A stretch of 10,364 bases of DNA from Pirellulales bacterium (GCA_030605745.1 JAUWHT010000430.1:1-10364), one strand, 5' to 3'; numbered from the stretch's first letter, positions 1 to 5,860 are shown. Made by a program: numbers and translations. Notes: generated by a model not told the origin, from the letters alone.

Positions 1-6
1 CGTTTG

Positions 7-258
7 GGCAACTCCCAAGAATTAGTATACCAGTGATTTACTCGTGAGAATGAATATCGAATATCGAACAAGGAATGTCGAAGTACGAAGTGTCATCGCT
101 GTTTTGCCTTCTGCTTGCTCCGCACTTGCCCCCCCAATATCCATCAATCGGTTTTGTAGGTCAGGGCCCATCTTGCACATTCACATTCATCCTTCGACAT
201 TCCTTGTTCGATATTCGATATTCGCGTTGACCCAGTATATTATTTTCTGCGAGTTGCC
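7..258. repeat. Inverted-repeat element (MITE- or REP-like), about 252 bp
   Basis: The inner arms 52-83 and 192-223 are perfect inverted copies, 32 of 32 bases, built around a reiterated TATCGAATATCGAAC core. Farther out, 7-30 and 235-258 form a second, imperfect inverted pair matching at 19 of 24 positions by my hand alignment. The spacer 84-191 holds no convincing gene. A reading frame crosses the element on each strand and reads the same peptide, EYRTRNVE, through each arm, which is a consequence of the inverted repeat and not evidence of coding. The element abuts the stop codon of the minus-strand helix-hairpin-helix gene. No clear target-site duplication is visible. It could be a non-autonomous transposable element, a REP-like palindrome, or a very long transcript hairpin acting as terminator. 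The repeat itself is certain; its nature is not. Confidence 0.8.
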
Positions 259-665
259 TAATTCCCAGCCAACTCCCCGCCGCCGGGCATGGGCAGCAGG
301 TATGGCCGGACCCGCTCGAGCGTCTTTGGCCCAATGCCGCGGACCCGCTTGATATCCTCGTGATCGACGAACGGGCCGTCGGTTTGGCGGGATTCGACGA
401 TCCGCCGGGCCAGGGTGGGGCCGATGCGCGGCAGTTGAACCAACTCCGGCCAGTCGGCCCGGTTCAGATCGACCTGGAAGCGAGCAGTCTGCGGCTCCGC
501 CCGCTCGACTTCGATCAGCCGCCCCTGCCATCCGCCTTGCCGCGTCCACCATCCGACCGTTGCCGCCAGCCCCACTAGCACCAACACGGCTACTGCCGCC
601 TGGTCGGCCCGGCGGAGCAGCCAATACGGGTGGAAGGGTGAATTGCCACGGGAGTCGGTGTACAT
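258..665 (-). CDS. Membrane-anchored ComEA-like helix-hairpin-helix protein
   Basis: The protein has 135 residues. It has a basic, short cytoplasmic start (about 1-20), one hydrophobic membrane segment (about 22-40), a linker, and a C-terminal pair of helix-hairpin-helix motifs (about 67-125). The first hairpin shows LNRADWPELVQLPRIGPTLA and the second RVRGIGPKTLERVRPYL; the G-I-G-P turns are typical of non-sequence-specific DNA binding by backbone contacts. This is the ComEA/PF12836 type. In competent bacteria ComEA binds incoming DNA at the outer face of the membrane, but in planctomycetes the role of such proteins is not known, so DNA uptake is only a possibility. The start at 665 was chosen because it directly precedes the membrane segment; the open frame continues upstream to 806 but reads as non-coding. 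No strong ribosome binding site is seen. It is divergent from the sigma-54 operon. Confidence 0.85.
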   Translation of the reverse strand: MYTDSRGNSPFHPYWLLRRADQAAVAVLVLVGLAATVGWWTRQGGWQGRLIEVERAEPQTARFQVDLNRADWPELVQLPRIGPTLARRIVESRQTDGPFVDHEDIKRVRGIGPKTLERVRPYLLPMPGGGELAGN

Positions 666-672
666 GTTAGTA

Positions 673-702
673 TTGATAATTGACGACTTGTCGTATTGGC
701 AA
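673..702 (-). promoter_or_regulatory. Possible sigma-70 promoter for the helix-hairpin-helix gene
   Basis: Read on the minus strand, TTGCCA (697-702) and TATCAA (673-678) are separated by 18 bases. The spacer contains the interrupted palindrome ACGAC-TT-GTCGT (683-694), which could be an operator. Transcription would begin at or very near the ATG at 665, giving a leaderless or almost leaderless message, consistent with the absence of a Shine-Dalgarno sequence. The -10 match is only moderate, so this is tentative. Confidence 0.35.
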
Positions 703-967
703 CAAGATCGAGTATTCCCCAACACAACGCCGCTAGCATAACAAATCGGCGGCCCGATTTCGAGTAGACTTATTGGCCACCCTTCGTGTTGGGTCCTATT
801 CACCATTCGTGCTTTACCCCAGGATTAGTGATTGCAGTACAGCGACTATGCAATGCACGATATTACATTTATGCAATACTCTTCTTGTGCTAACACGACG
901 GCCGTAAATGCCGTATCTCTTGTCCCCTAAATGACTTACGCATCTTTGTCAGTCGCAGGCCGGTGGA
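703..967. other. Intergenic region with ATTGCA-box repeats, possible activator binding site
   Basis: No gene is supported here. The stretch holds three copies of one hexamer: ATTGCA at 831-836 and its inverse TGCAAT at 849-854 and 872-877. The first two form a longer dyad, GTG-ATTGCA (828-836) against TGCAAT-GCAC (849-858), complementary except for one extra base. The two TGCAAT copies are each preceded by TA, giving a TATGCAAT direct repeat 23 bases apart. The boxes lie about 115-165 bases upstream of the predicted sigma-54 start site, the usual distance for enhancer-binding activators. Function is inferred from position and symmetry only. Confidence 0.4.
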
Positions 968-983
968 TGGCACGCTTCTTGCT
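968..983 (+). promoter_or_regulatory. Sigma-54 (RpoN) -24/-12 promoter of the ORP-like operon
   Basis: TGGCACG-CTTC-TTGCT matches the sigma-54 consensus TGGCACG-N4-TTGCW at every position, with the GG (969-970) and GC (981-982) pairs exactly 10 bases apart. Transcription would begin near 994, leaving about 70 bases before the first small reading frame and about 90 before the NifX gene. Sigma-54 promoters are silent until an AAA+ activator bound upstream remodels the polymerase, so the operon should be tightly switched. The orp operons of Desulfovibrio vulgaris are known to be sigma-54 dependent, which supports this call independently. Confidence 0.9.
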
Positions 984-1062
984 TTCCTATACGGCTGGAT
1001 AACCGGCGAGATTGAAGACGTGGTGGCCTCGGTGGTTTTCAGAACTGGAAAGGAGACTCGTT

Positions 1063-1086
1063 ATGCCACGTGGAGATAGAAAATGA
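1063..1086 (+). CDS. Seven-codon leader frame MPRGDRK, probable DUF5320 N-terminal remnant
   Basis: An ATG at 1063 has a strong Shine-Dalgarno sequence (AGGAG, 1051-1055, spacing 7) and encodes MPRGDRK before a TGA at 1084-1086. That stop overlaps the ATG of the next gene (ATGA at 1083-1086), and the leader codons include that gene's own GGAG (1072-1075). The arrangement suggests translational coupling. MPRGDR is the characteristic opening of DUF5320 proteins, small Gly/Met/Arg-rich proteins commonly found beside NifX and MinD-ferredoxin genes. No continuation of the family exists in this frame. It may be a relic, or a functional coupling leader. Confidence 0.55.
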   Translation: MPRGDRK

Positions 1087-1766
1087 AGATAGCTGTTACC
1101 GCGCAACAACCTTTGTTGGATGCGGAGTTGGATCCGCGTTTTGGTCGTTGTCCGTATTTCTTGATTGTTGACACGGACAACTTCGACTTCGAGGCCGTGG
1201 AAAACCCCAACATGATGCTCGGCGGCGGCGCCGGCATTCAATCGGCCCAGTTGATGGCCGACAAGGGCGTGAAATGCGTTCTTACAGGCAACTGTGGCCC
1301 CAATGCTTATCAGACCCTTTCGGCGGTCGGGATTGAAGTCATCGTTGGATGCTCTGGAGTGGTACGGGATGTTGTCGAGCAGTTAAAGGCAAATCGACTC
1401 CAGGCGGCTGATGCACCGAACGTGGCGAGCCATTTCGGCACCGGGGCCGCCTCTGCTCAGAACCAAACGGCGTCAACCCCGCAGACCCCGGTAGGAAACC
1501 CGCCGGTTGGGCCCGGTCGTGGCGGCGGCATGGGTGGCGGCGGCGGACGAGGCATGGGCATGGGGCGAGGCATGGGACGTGGTCGTGGAATGGGCCAAGG
1601 GATGGGTGGCGTGACTCCGGCGTCCGGCGCTGCTCCAAACCTCCAACCACCTCAACAGATCAGCAAAGAAGAGGAACTCGACGCGCTGAAACAACAGGCT
1701 GAAATCATGGCTCAACAGATGCAGCAGATGCAGGAACGAATCCGTCAACTGGAAGAGGAAGATTGA
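1083..1766 (+). CDS. NifX/NifB-family (ORP-like) cofactor-binding protein with DUF5320-like tail
   Basis: The protein has 227 residues. Residues 1-108 are a dinitrogenase iron-molybdenum cofactor-binding domain (PF02579, the NifX/NafY/orange-protein fold): the start MKIAVTAQ, then LDPRFGRCPYFLIVD, and the glycine-rich turn at about 47-51. Cysteines are at 23, 65, 71 and 90. A Pro/Ala/Gln linker (109-143) leads to a Gly/Arg/Met repeat (144-176) with six methionines, then a charged Gln-rich helix (194-226), very probably a coiled coil. The tail resembles the C-terminal half of DUF5320 proteins. In Desulfovibrio, ORP of this fold binds a Mo-Cu sulfide cluster. GGAG at 1072-1075 supports the start. 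It is the first main gene of the sigma-54 operon. The cofactor here is unknown; metal-cluster binding is inferred from the family. Confidence 0.88.
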   Translation: MKIAVTAQQPLLDAELDPRFGRCPYFLIVDTDNFDFEAVENPNMMLGGGAGIQSAQLMADKGVKCVLTGNCGPNAYQTLSAVGIEVIVGCSGVVRDVVEQLKANRLQAADAPNVASHFGTGAASAQNQTASTPQTPVGNPPVGPGRGGGMGGGGGRGMGMGRGMGRGRGMGQGMGGVTPASGAAPNLQPPQQISKEEELDALKQQAEIMAQQMQQMQERIRQLEEED

Positions 1767-1771
1767 ACATA

Positions 1772-2626
1772 ATGCAAATTGCGATTGCCAGTGGCAAGGG
1801 AGGCACGGGCAAGACAACAGTTGCCACCAACCTTGCCTGGGTTGCCTCACGCAACGGCCGGAAGGTCGCCTACCTCGATTGCGACGTAGAGGAGCCCAAC
1901 GGCCACATTTTTCTGAAACCGGAACTCTCCGACCGAAAGCCCGTGGGAGACCTGATTCCACAGGTAGAGGCCGAGAAATGCACCCTTTGCGGCAAGTGCG
2001 GCGAGATTTGCCGGTACAGCGCGATCGTGTGTGTCGGCCAGAAGGTGTTGGTCTATCCTGAGATGTGCCACGGTTGCGGCGGCTGCTGGCTTGTCTGCCC
2101 GGCCGGCGCTATTACAGGGGTTTCTCGTGAGATGGGGACCCTGGAGACAGGGCGCGCCGGGGCGATCCAGTTTGCTCACGGCCTGCTCAACGTGGGCGAG
2201 ATCAGGGCAATCCCCCTGATCAAGGCCGTCAAGTCTACGGATTTCCGAGCGGACCTCTCCATTGTTGACGCCCCGCCCGGCACTTCCTGCCCGGTGATCG
2301 AAGCCGTGCGAGACGCGGACCTGGTTATTCTTGTGACTGAACCAACGCCCTTTGGTTTCCACGACCTGAAACTAGCCGTGGAGACGGTCCAGGCGTTAAA
2401 GCTGCCACTGGGCGTGGTGATCAACCGGGCCAGTCTCGGCGGGCGAGAAATCCACACGTACTGCACTGCCCGCCGGATTCCGATCCTTGCCGAAATCCCG
2501 GACGACCGAAGACTTGCAGAGGCGTATTCCCGAGGCGAGATGGCCTGCGACGCCCTGCCGGAATATCAGTCCGTATTTACCGGGCTCCTGGAAGCAATTG
2601 CTTATAGAGTGAGTAGTTCATCTTGA
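1772..2626 (+). CDS. MinD/ParA-type ATPase with inserted 2x[4Fe-4S] ferredoxin domain (copy A)
   Basis: The protein has 284 residues in the SIMIBI class. The deviant Walker A loop GKGGTGKTT spans residues 8-16, a DCDVEEPN segment is at 36-43, and D166-APPGT supplies the second acidic motif. Inserted between them is a bacterial ferredoxin domain with two full CxxCxxCxxxC sets: C70, C73, C76, C80 and C99, C102, C105, C109, each consistent with a [4Fe-4S] cluster. Proteins of this architecture are DVU2103/DVU2104-like members of the ORP complex and are thought to couple ATP hydrolysis to Fe-S cluster or electron handling; the exact reaction is not settled. The ATG at 1772 gives the usual MQIAIASGKGG start. 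An in-frame TTG at 1763 overlapping the preceding stop (TTGA) would add three residues. It is probably co-translated with the NifX gene. Confidence 0.9.
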   Translation: MQIAIASGKGGTGKTTVATNLAWVASRNGRKVAYLDCDVEEPNGHIFLKPELSDRKPVGDLIPQVEAEKCTLCGKCGEICRYSAIVCVGQKVLVYPEMCHGCGGCWLVCPAGAITGVSREMGTLETGRAGAIQFAHGLLNVGEIRAIPLIKAVKSTDFRADLSIVDAPPGTSCPVIEAVRDADLVILVTEPTPFGFHDLKLAVETVQALKLPLGVVINRASLGGREIHTYCTARRIPILAEIPDDRRLAEAYSRGEMACDALPEYQSVFTGLLEAIAYRVSSSS

Positions 2627-3171
2627 AAGACGATTTTTATGAGCGGATGAAGCCCCGCCTCCACAAGCGGATCGGGCGTGAGTTGCGCTTGGCAAGACAC
2701 GTATTGGATTTGGGCTGCGGCTCGTGCGATCTGGTTCGTTATCTGGTGGAAACCTACTGCCAGGAAGTGACAGGCGTGGACATTGCCTCCGACAGTTTTC
2801 CTAAGCGACGCCGTTCTCGTGAAGGGGTGCGATTTCGATGCCTCCGGCGGGACGCAGTTCGCCTTCCATTTGCAGCCGACGGCTCCGCGGATGCGGTGGT
2901 GACGATGTGGGCTCTGCACGAGATGAAACGACCGACATCTGTTCTGGCTGAAACGCGCCGGGTGCTTCGATCGGGAGGTGAGCTGTTGGTCGTCGATTTT
3001 CCCAAAGACTCGCTAGCACAGAAATTGTGGGACGAGGATTACTATCGTCCCGATGAGGTCAAGCGTCTACTGGAAGAAACAGGGTTTTCAGAGGTCCGGG
3101 TTCGGCTGATCGAGCGAGGCCAGGTAATATGGGCACGGGCCTATCAGCCAATGGCCGAAACGATCCAGTAG
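2623..3171 (+). CDS. Class I SAM-dependent methyltransferase in the ORP-like operon
   Basis: The protein has 182 residues with a Rossmann-type methyltransferase core. Motif I is VLDLGCGS at 27-34, the ribose-contacting acid is D53 in VTGVDIA, and motif II/III surrounds RDAVRLPFAADGSADAVV at 76-93. A later strand carries GGELLVVDF at 118-126, as in the Methyltransf_11/25 families. The substrate cannot be read from sequence. A TTG start at 2623 overlaps the stop of the preceding gene as TTGA, which implies translational coupling. The alternative ATG at 2647 would drop eight residues, and neither start has a strong ribosome binding site. Its position between the two MinD-ferredoxin genes suggests that it modifies a protein or cofactor of this complex, which is an inference. 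Confidence 0.82.
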   Translation: MKDDFYERMKPRLHKRIGRELRLARHVLDLGCGSCDLVRYLVETYCQEVTGVDIASDSFPKRRRSREGVRFRCLRRDAVRLPFAADGSADAVVTMWALHEMKRPTSVLAETRRVLRSGGELLVVDFPKDSLAQKLWDEDYYRPDEVKRLLEETGFSEVRVRLIERGQVIWARAYQPMAETIQ

Positions 3172-3228
3172 CGAACAACAGTAATGTGTCTCGGTTCAGG
3201 TCAGCACGCAACACGTGAGTCCAATTCT

Positions 3229-4131
3229 ATGAAAGAACTTGTGGTCATCAGCGGTAAAGGCGGGACGGGCAAAACGTCCATTGTCGCTTCGTTTGCCGTC
3301 CTGGCTAAGAAAGCCGTACTGGCCGACTGCGATGTCGATGCGGCCGATCTGCACCTTGTTCTCGAACCGAGGATTGTCAAACGCAGCCAGTTCTCCGGCG
3401 GTTCACAGGCAAGGATCATGCCGGGGCATTGCATCGCCTGTGGAAAATGCGAGGAAATCTGTCGCTTCGACGCCATCTTCTACGACGGGCCGGGCAACGG
3501 CCGTGTAGAGAAGACCTACCGCGTGGACCCGATCGCCTGCGAAGGCTGCGGTGTGTGCGCGTATTTCTGTGCAGAAAATGCCATCGAGTTTACGCCTGTC
3601 GTCAACGGCGAGTGGTTTGTCTCCGACACGCGTTGCGGCCCCATGGTCCACGCCAGGCTCGGCATTGCCCAGGAAAACTCCGGTAAGCTCGTCAGTATCG
3701 TCCGCACCGAAGCAAAGAAACTCGCCGAGGAGCGAAAGCGCGATCTGGTGATTATCGACGGAGCGCCGGGAATCGGGTGCCCGGTAATCGCTTCGATCAC
3801 CGGAGCCGACCTGGTGCTGGTCGTAACGGAACCCACGCTGAGCGGTCTGCATGATCTCGAACGTGTGGCGGACCTGACGAAGCATTTTGGTATTGAAACG
3901 CTCGTCTGTATTAACAAGTGGGACTTGAACAAGGATCTCGGCTCGGAAATCGAAAGGATAGCCCGCCGGCGAGGTCTGAAAATGGCCGGAAACGTTCGAT
4001 ACGACCACGTTGTGACCGAAGCACAAATCAAGAAGAAGTCGGTTGTGGAATACCGTGAAGACGGGGTCACCACCGACATCAGACAACTTTGGGCGGAAGT
4101 AGTCGCCTTAATGGACAAGGATCTGCCATGA
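3229..4131 (+). CDS. MinD/ParA-type ATPase with inserted 2x[4Fe-4S] ferredoxin domain (copy B)
   Basis: The protein has 300 residues with the same layout as copy A but is clearly diverged from it. The deviant Walker A loop GKGGTGKTS is at 9-17, DCDVDAADLHL follows at 33-43, and D177-GAPGIGCP is the second acidic motif. Two ferredoxin cysteine sets are intact: C68, C71, C74, C78 and C104, C107, C110, C114. A further conserved-looking cysteine is C136 in DTRCGPM. Paired, non-identical MinD-ferredoxin ATPases are a hallmark of ORP clusters and may act as a heterodimer. The open frame extends back to 3184, but the ATG at 3229 was chosen because MKELVVISGKGG is the normal family start. It follows the methyltransferase after 57 bases, and its stop overlaps the next start (ATGA at 4128-4131). 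Confidence 0.9.
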   Translation: MKELVVISGKGGTGKTSIVASFAVLAKKAVLADCDVDAADLHLVLEPRIVKRSQFSGGSQARIMPGHCIACGKCEEICRFDAIFYDGPGNGRVEKTYRVDPIACEGCGVCAYFCAENAIEFTPVVNGEWFVSDTRCGPMVHARLGIAQENSGKLVSIVRTEAKKLAEERKRDLVIIDGAPGIGCPVIASITGADLVLVVTEPTLSGLHDLERVADLTKHFGIETLVCINKWDLNKDLGSEIERIARRRGLKMAGNVRYDHVVTEAQIKKKSVVEYREDGVTTDIRQLWAEVVALMDKDLP

Positions 4132-4982
4132 GCACCACGAATCAATCAACTCCCAAAATACCCCGAAAGAATGAAGCCCAAATGGCGATGGAGGAAAAGG
4201 CGCTCCAAGGCCGTATGTCGGAGATTCGTCACAAACTGCTCGTCCTGTCGGGCAAAGGCGGCGTGGGAAAGAGCACCGTCGCCGCCAATCTGGCGTCATC
4301 CCTGGCCCTAGCTGGAAAACGCGTCGGACTCCTGGATATCGACGTCCATGGACCAAGCATTCCTAAGTTGATGGGACTGGAGGACCGCGGCGTACAGACC
4401 GCTGGCGAAGAACTCATACCGGTCAAGGTGAGCGACAATCTGGCTGTGATGTCTATTGGTTTCTTGCTCTCCAGCCGCAAAGACCCCGTGATTTGGCGAG
4501 GCCCGAGGAAATACCATCTGATCCGCCAATTCTTGAAGGATGTCATCTGGGGGCAACTCGATTACCTCGTGGTCGATTCCCCGCCCGGAACCGGCGATGA
4601 ACCGCTCTCGGTGGCCCAGCTTGTGGGCTCGCCGACTGGGGCCGTCATCGTCACCACGCCGCAAGATGTGGCTATCTCGGATGTGCGTCGCTGTGTTTCT
4701 TTCTGCAATGCTTTGTCGCTACCGATTGTCGGCATCCTGGAAAACATGAGCGGTTTTGTCTGCCCAAAATGCGGGGAGAAGATCGATCTGTTCAAGCGAG
4801 GCGGCGGCATGGCGTTGGCCCTGGAAATGGGCGTTCCGTTTCTGGGACAAGTACCCATTGACATCGAGGTCGTCATGGCCGGAGATAGCGGAAGGCCGCT
4901 GCTGGGCGACGGTCCTCCATCACCGGCGGCCAAGGCGTTTTCCGACGTGGTCGACTCGATCTTGGACGCCGATGCCCAGTGA
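4128..4982 (+). CDS. Mrp/NBP35/ApbC-type Fe-S cluster carrier ATPase
   Basis: The protein has 284 residues. After a charged, cysteine-free N-terminus (1-33), a SIMIBI ATPase core begins with Walker A GKGGVGKST (42-50), DIDVHGPSIPKLMG (70-83) and D150-SPPGTGDEP. The C-terminal half has the diagnostic C212-P-K-C215 pair in ENMSGFVCPKCG, which in Mrp/ApbC proteins coordinates a transferable [4Fe-4S] cluster at the dimer interface. Mrp-family members bind and deliver Fe-S clusters to apoproteins. In Desulfovibrio the related MRP-ORP protein carries a C-terminal ORP/NifX domain on the same chain; here that domain is the separate next gene. The N-terminal cysteine motif of eukaryotic NBP35 is absent. 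The start overlaps the stop of copy B. It is distinguished from the two MinD-ferredoxin ATPases by the missing ferredoxin insert. Confidence 0.92.
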   Translation: MSTTNQSTPKIPRKNEAQMAMEEKALQGRMSEIRHKLLVLSGKGGVGKSTVAANLASSLALAGKRVGLLDIDVHGPSIPKLMGLEDRGVQTAGEELIPVKVSDNLAVMSIGFLLSSRKDPVIWRGPRKYHLIRQFLKDVIWGQLDYLVVDSPPGTGDEPLSVAQLVGSPTGAVIVTTPQDVAISDVRRCVSFCNALSLPIVGILENMSGFVCPKCGEKIDLFKRGGGMALALEMGVPFLGQVPIDIEVVMAGDSGRPLLGDGPPSPAAKAFSDVVDSILDADAQ

Positions 4983-4997
4983 AGCCGGAGATTGACA

Positions 4998-5354
4998 ATG
5001 CCAATCGTAGATCAGCAACATCGTCATCTGATGATCGCGATTCCCTTGGTAGGGGGCAGTCCGGCACGCATGCTCGGCAAATGCGACAAAGTGGCGATTT
5101 TTCAAGTGGATCCGCAGAGCAAGAGAGTCCTCTATGAGTCCGTTCACGAGGCACCGCCGCACGAGCCAGGTCAACTTCCTCTACGCCTAGACCAGTTGGG
5201 TATCGACGTTGTCCTGACAGGTGAAATGGGCAAAATGGCCCAAGACCTCTTCGAGCAAAAGGGGATCACAGTAGTCCTGAACGTGCGGTCCAAAACACCG
5301 ACACAGATCGTCTCGGATTTTATGGACGGGAAATTGACCACGCATTTACCATAA
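4998..5354 (+). CDS. Second small NifX-family (PF02579) protein, last gene of the operon
   Basis: The protein has 118 residues and consists essentially of a single NifX/ORP-type domain. It shows a first strand MIAIPL at 12-17, an opening loop GGSPARMLGKCDKVAIFQVD at 19-38, and the LTGEMGKMAQDLFEQKGI helix-turn typical of the fold at 73-90. Only one cysteine (C29) is present, so any cluster binding would need a partner. A His-rich N-terminus and HEAPPHEPGQ (50-59) supply several histidines. The ATG at 4998 has GGAG at 4987-4990 with a seven-base spacer; the upstream TTG at 4992 is too close to it. It probably corresponds to the domain fused to Mrp in other ORP systems. It differs strongly from the first NifX protein, so the two are likely not interchangeable. 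Confidence 0.82.
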   Translation: MPIVDQQHRHLMIAIPLVGGSPARMLGKCDKVAIFQVDPQSKRVLYESVHEAPPHEPGQLPLRLDQLGIDVVLTGEMGKMAQDLFEQKGITVVLNVRSKTPTQIVSDFMDGKLTTHLP

Positions 5355-5388
5355 TAATATACGGAAATCCCGTAAAAGTCAAGCTGCA

Positions 5389-5400
5389 TTCCGGCCGGAA
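5389..5400. repeat. Perfect 12-bp palindrome downstream of the operon
   Basis: TTCCGGCCGGAA is its own reverse complement and lies between the last NifX gene and the toxin promoter. It lacks a loop and a following T-run, so it is not a typical intrinsic terminator. A 5-bp stem (TACGG 5360-5364, CCGTA 5370-5374) sits just before it. I see no convincing terminator in 5355-5430. A protein-binding site is possible. Confidence 0.4.
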
Positions 5401-5433
5401 AACCTGCTCCCTCGCGCGTAGCGAATCCTTGAC

Positions 5434-5467
5434 TTGACAAAACAATACCCCTAAAGTACAATTGTAC
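5434..5467 (+). promoter_or_regulatory. Sigma-70 promoter with overlapping palindromic operator, toxin-antitoxin pair
   Basis: TTGACA (5434-5439) and TACAAT (5457-5462) are separated by exactly 17 bases, a near-consensus promoter. A second TTGACT at 5429-5434 overlaps the -35 box. The 12-base perfect palindrome GTACAATTGTAC (5456-5467) covers the -10 box and start region, an ideal place for a repressor dimer such as a toxin-antitoxin complex. Transcription should start at about 5469-5471, essentially at the toxin ATG. Confidence 0.8.
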
Positions 5468-5470
5468 ATA

Positions 5471-5860
5471 ATGAAGATTGTGGCAGATACGAACACATTT
5501 CTTGCGGTGGCTCTTGAAGAGCCTGAAAAAACGCAGATTATCCAGCTTACAGTGGGGCACAGTCTGGTTGCGCCGGAAGTCCTGCCGTTCGAGGTTGGAA
5601 ACGCGCTGACAGCGATGATAAGGAAGCGAACTTTAGATGCCGATGAAATTCTTTCAGTCTGGGATGCCGTGCAGGCTATACCGGTAGAATTGCGCCGGAT
5701 CGATATCCGAGCGGCTTTAGCAATGGCGTCTCGGTTCGGCATTTATGCATACGACGCATATTTCATTGCTTGTGCCGACGGCTTGCGCTGTCCGCTTTTA
5801 ACGCTTGATCGTCAGATGAAGACGGTTGCCCGAGAGATCGGTATTGATGTTTTGGAGTAA
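5471..5860 (+). CDS. VapC-like PIN-domain toxin ribonuclease
   Basis: The protein has 129 residues, the usual size for VapC. The PIN active-site acids are all present: D6 in VADTNTF, E41 in LPFEVGNAL, D95 in AYDAYF and D113 in LTLDRQM. VapC toxins are Mg-dependent ribonucleases that cut tRNA or rRNA and stop growth until neutralised. The ATG at 5471 follows the promoter so closely that the message is probably leaderless, and no Shine-Dalgarno sequence is visible. The frame opens at a TTG at 5462, but that lies within the -10 box and is unlikely to be the start. The gene is followed by an antitoxin only five bases downstream, so toxin precedes antitoxin, the reverse of the commonest order. The RNA target cannot be inferred. 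Confidence 0.88.
   Translation: MKIVADTNTFLAVALEEPEKTQIIQLTVGHSLVAPEVLPFEVGNALTAMIRKRTLDADEILSVWDAVQAIPVELRRIDIRAALAMASRFGIYAYDAYFIACADGLRCPLLTLDRQMKTVAREIGIDVLE

Noticed and set aside
44..352. Plus-strand reading frame of 102 codons crossing the left inverted repeat
   Set aside because: It reads through both repeat arms and the opposite strand of the helix-hairpin-helix gene, has no ribosome site and no recognisable domain.
805..815. The 11-mer ATTCGTGCTTT, also present at 6178-6188, as a dispersed repeat or insertion scar
   Set aside because: The second copy lies across the end of a coding gene, flanks are only loosely alike, and a shared 11-mer in 10 kb can arise by chance.
1513..1610. 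Tandem GGC/ATG-rich DNA as a CRISPR or satellite repeat
   Set aside because: The repetition follows codons of an intact gene, units are irregular and there are no spacers; it encodes a Gly/Met/Arg tract.
1473..1961. Minus-strand frame of 162 codons rich in His, Ser and Ala
   Set aside because: It is antisense to the Gly/Met/Arg repeat and to the MinD gene; its composition mirrors those codons.
3184..3228. N-terminal extension of MinD copy B
   Set aside because: The added 15 residues are unlike the family, whose members start directly before the first strand and Walker A loop.
5360..5374. Short stem (TACGG/CCGTA) as a terminator of the ORP-like operon
   Set aside because: Only five pairs and no T-run follow, so it is too weak to call. 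Where the operon ends, and whether it reads into the toxin genes, is unresolved.
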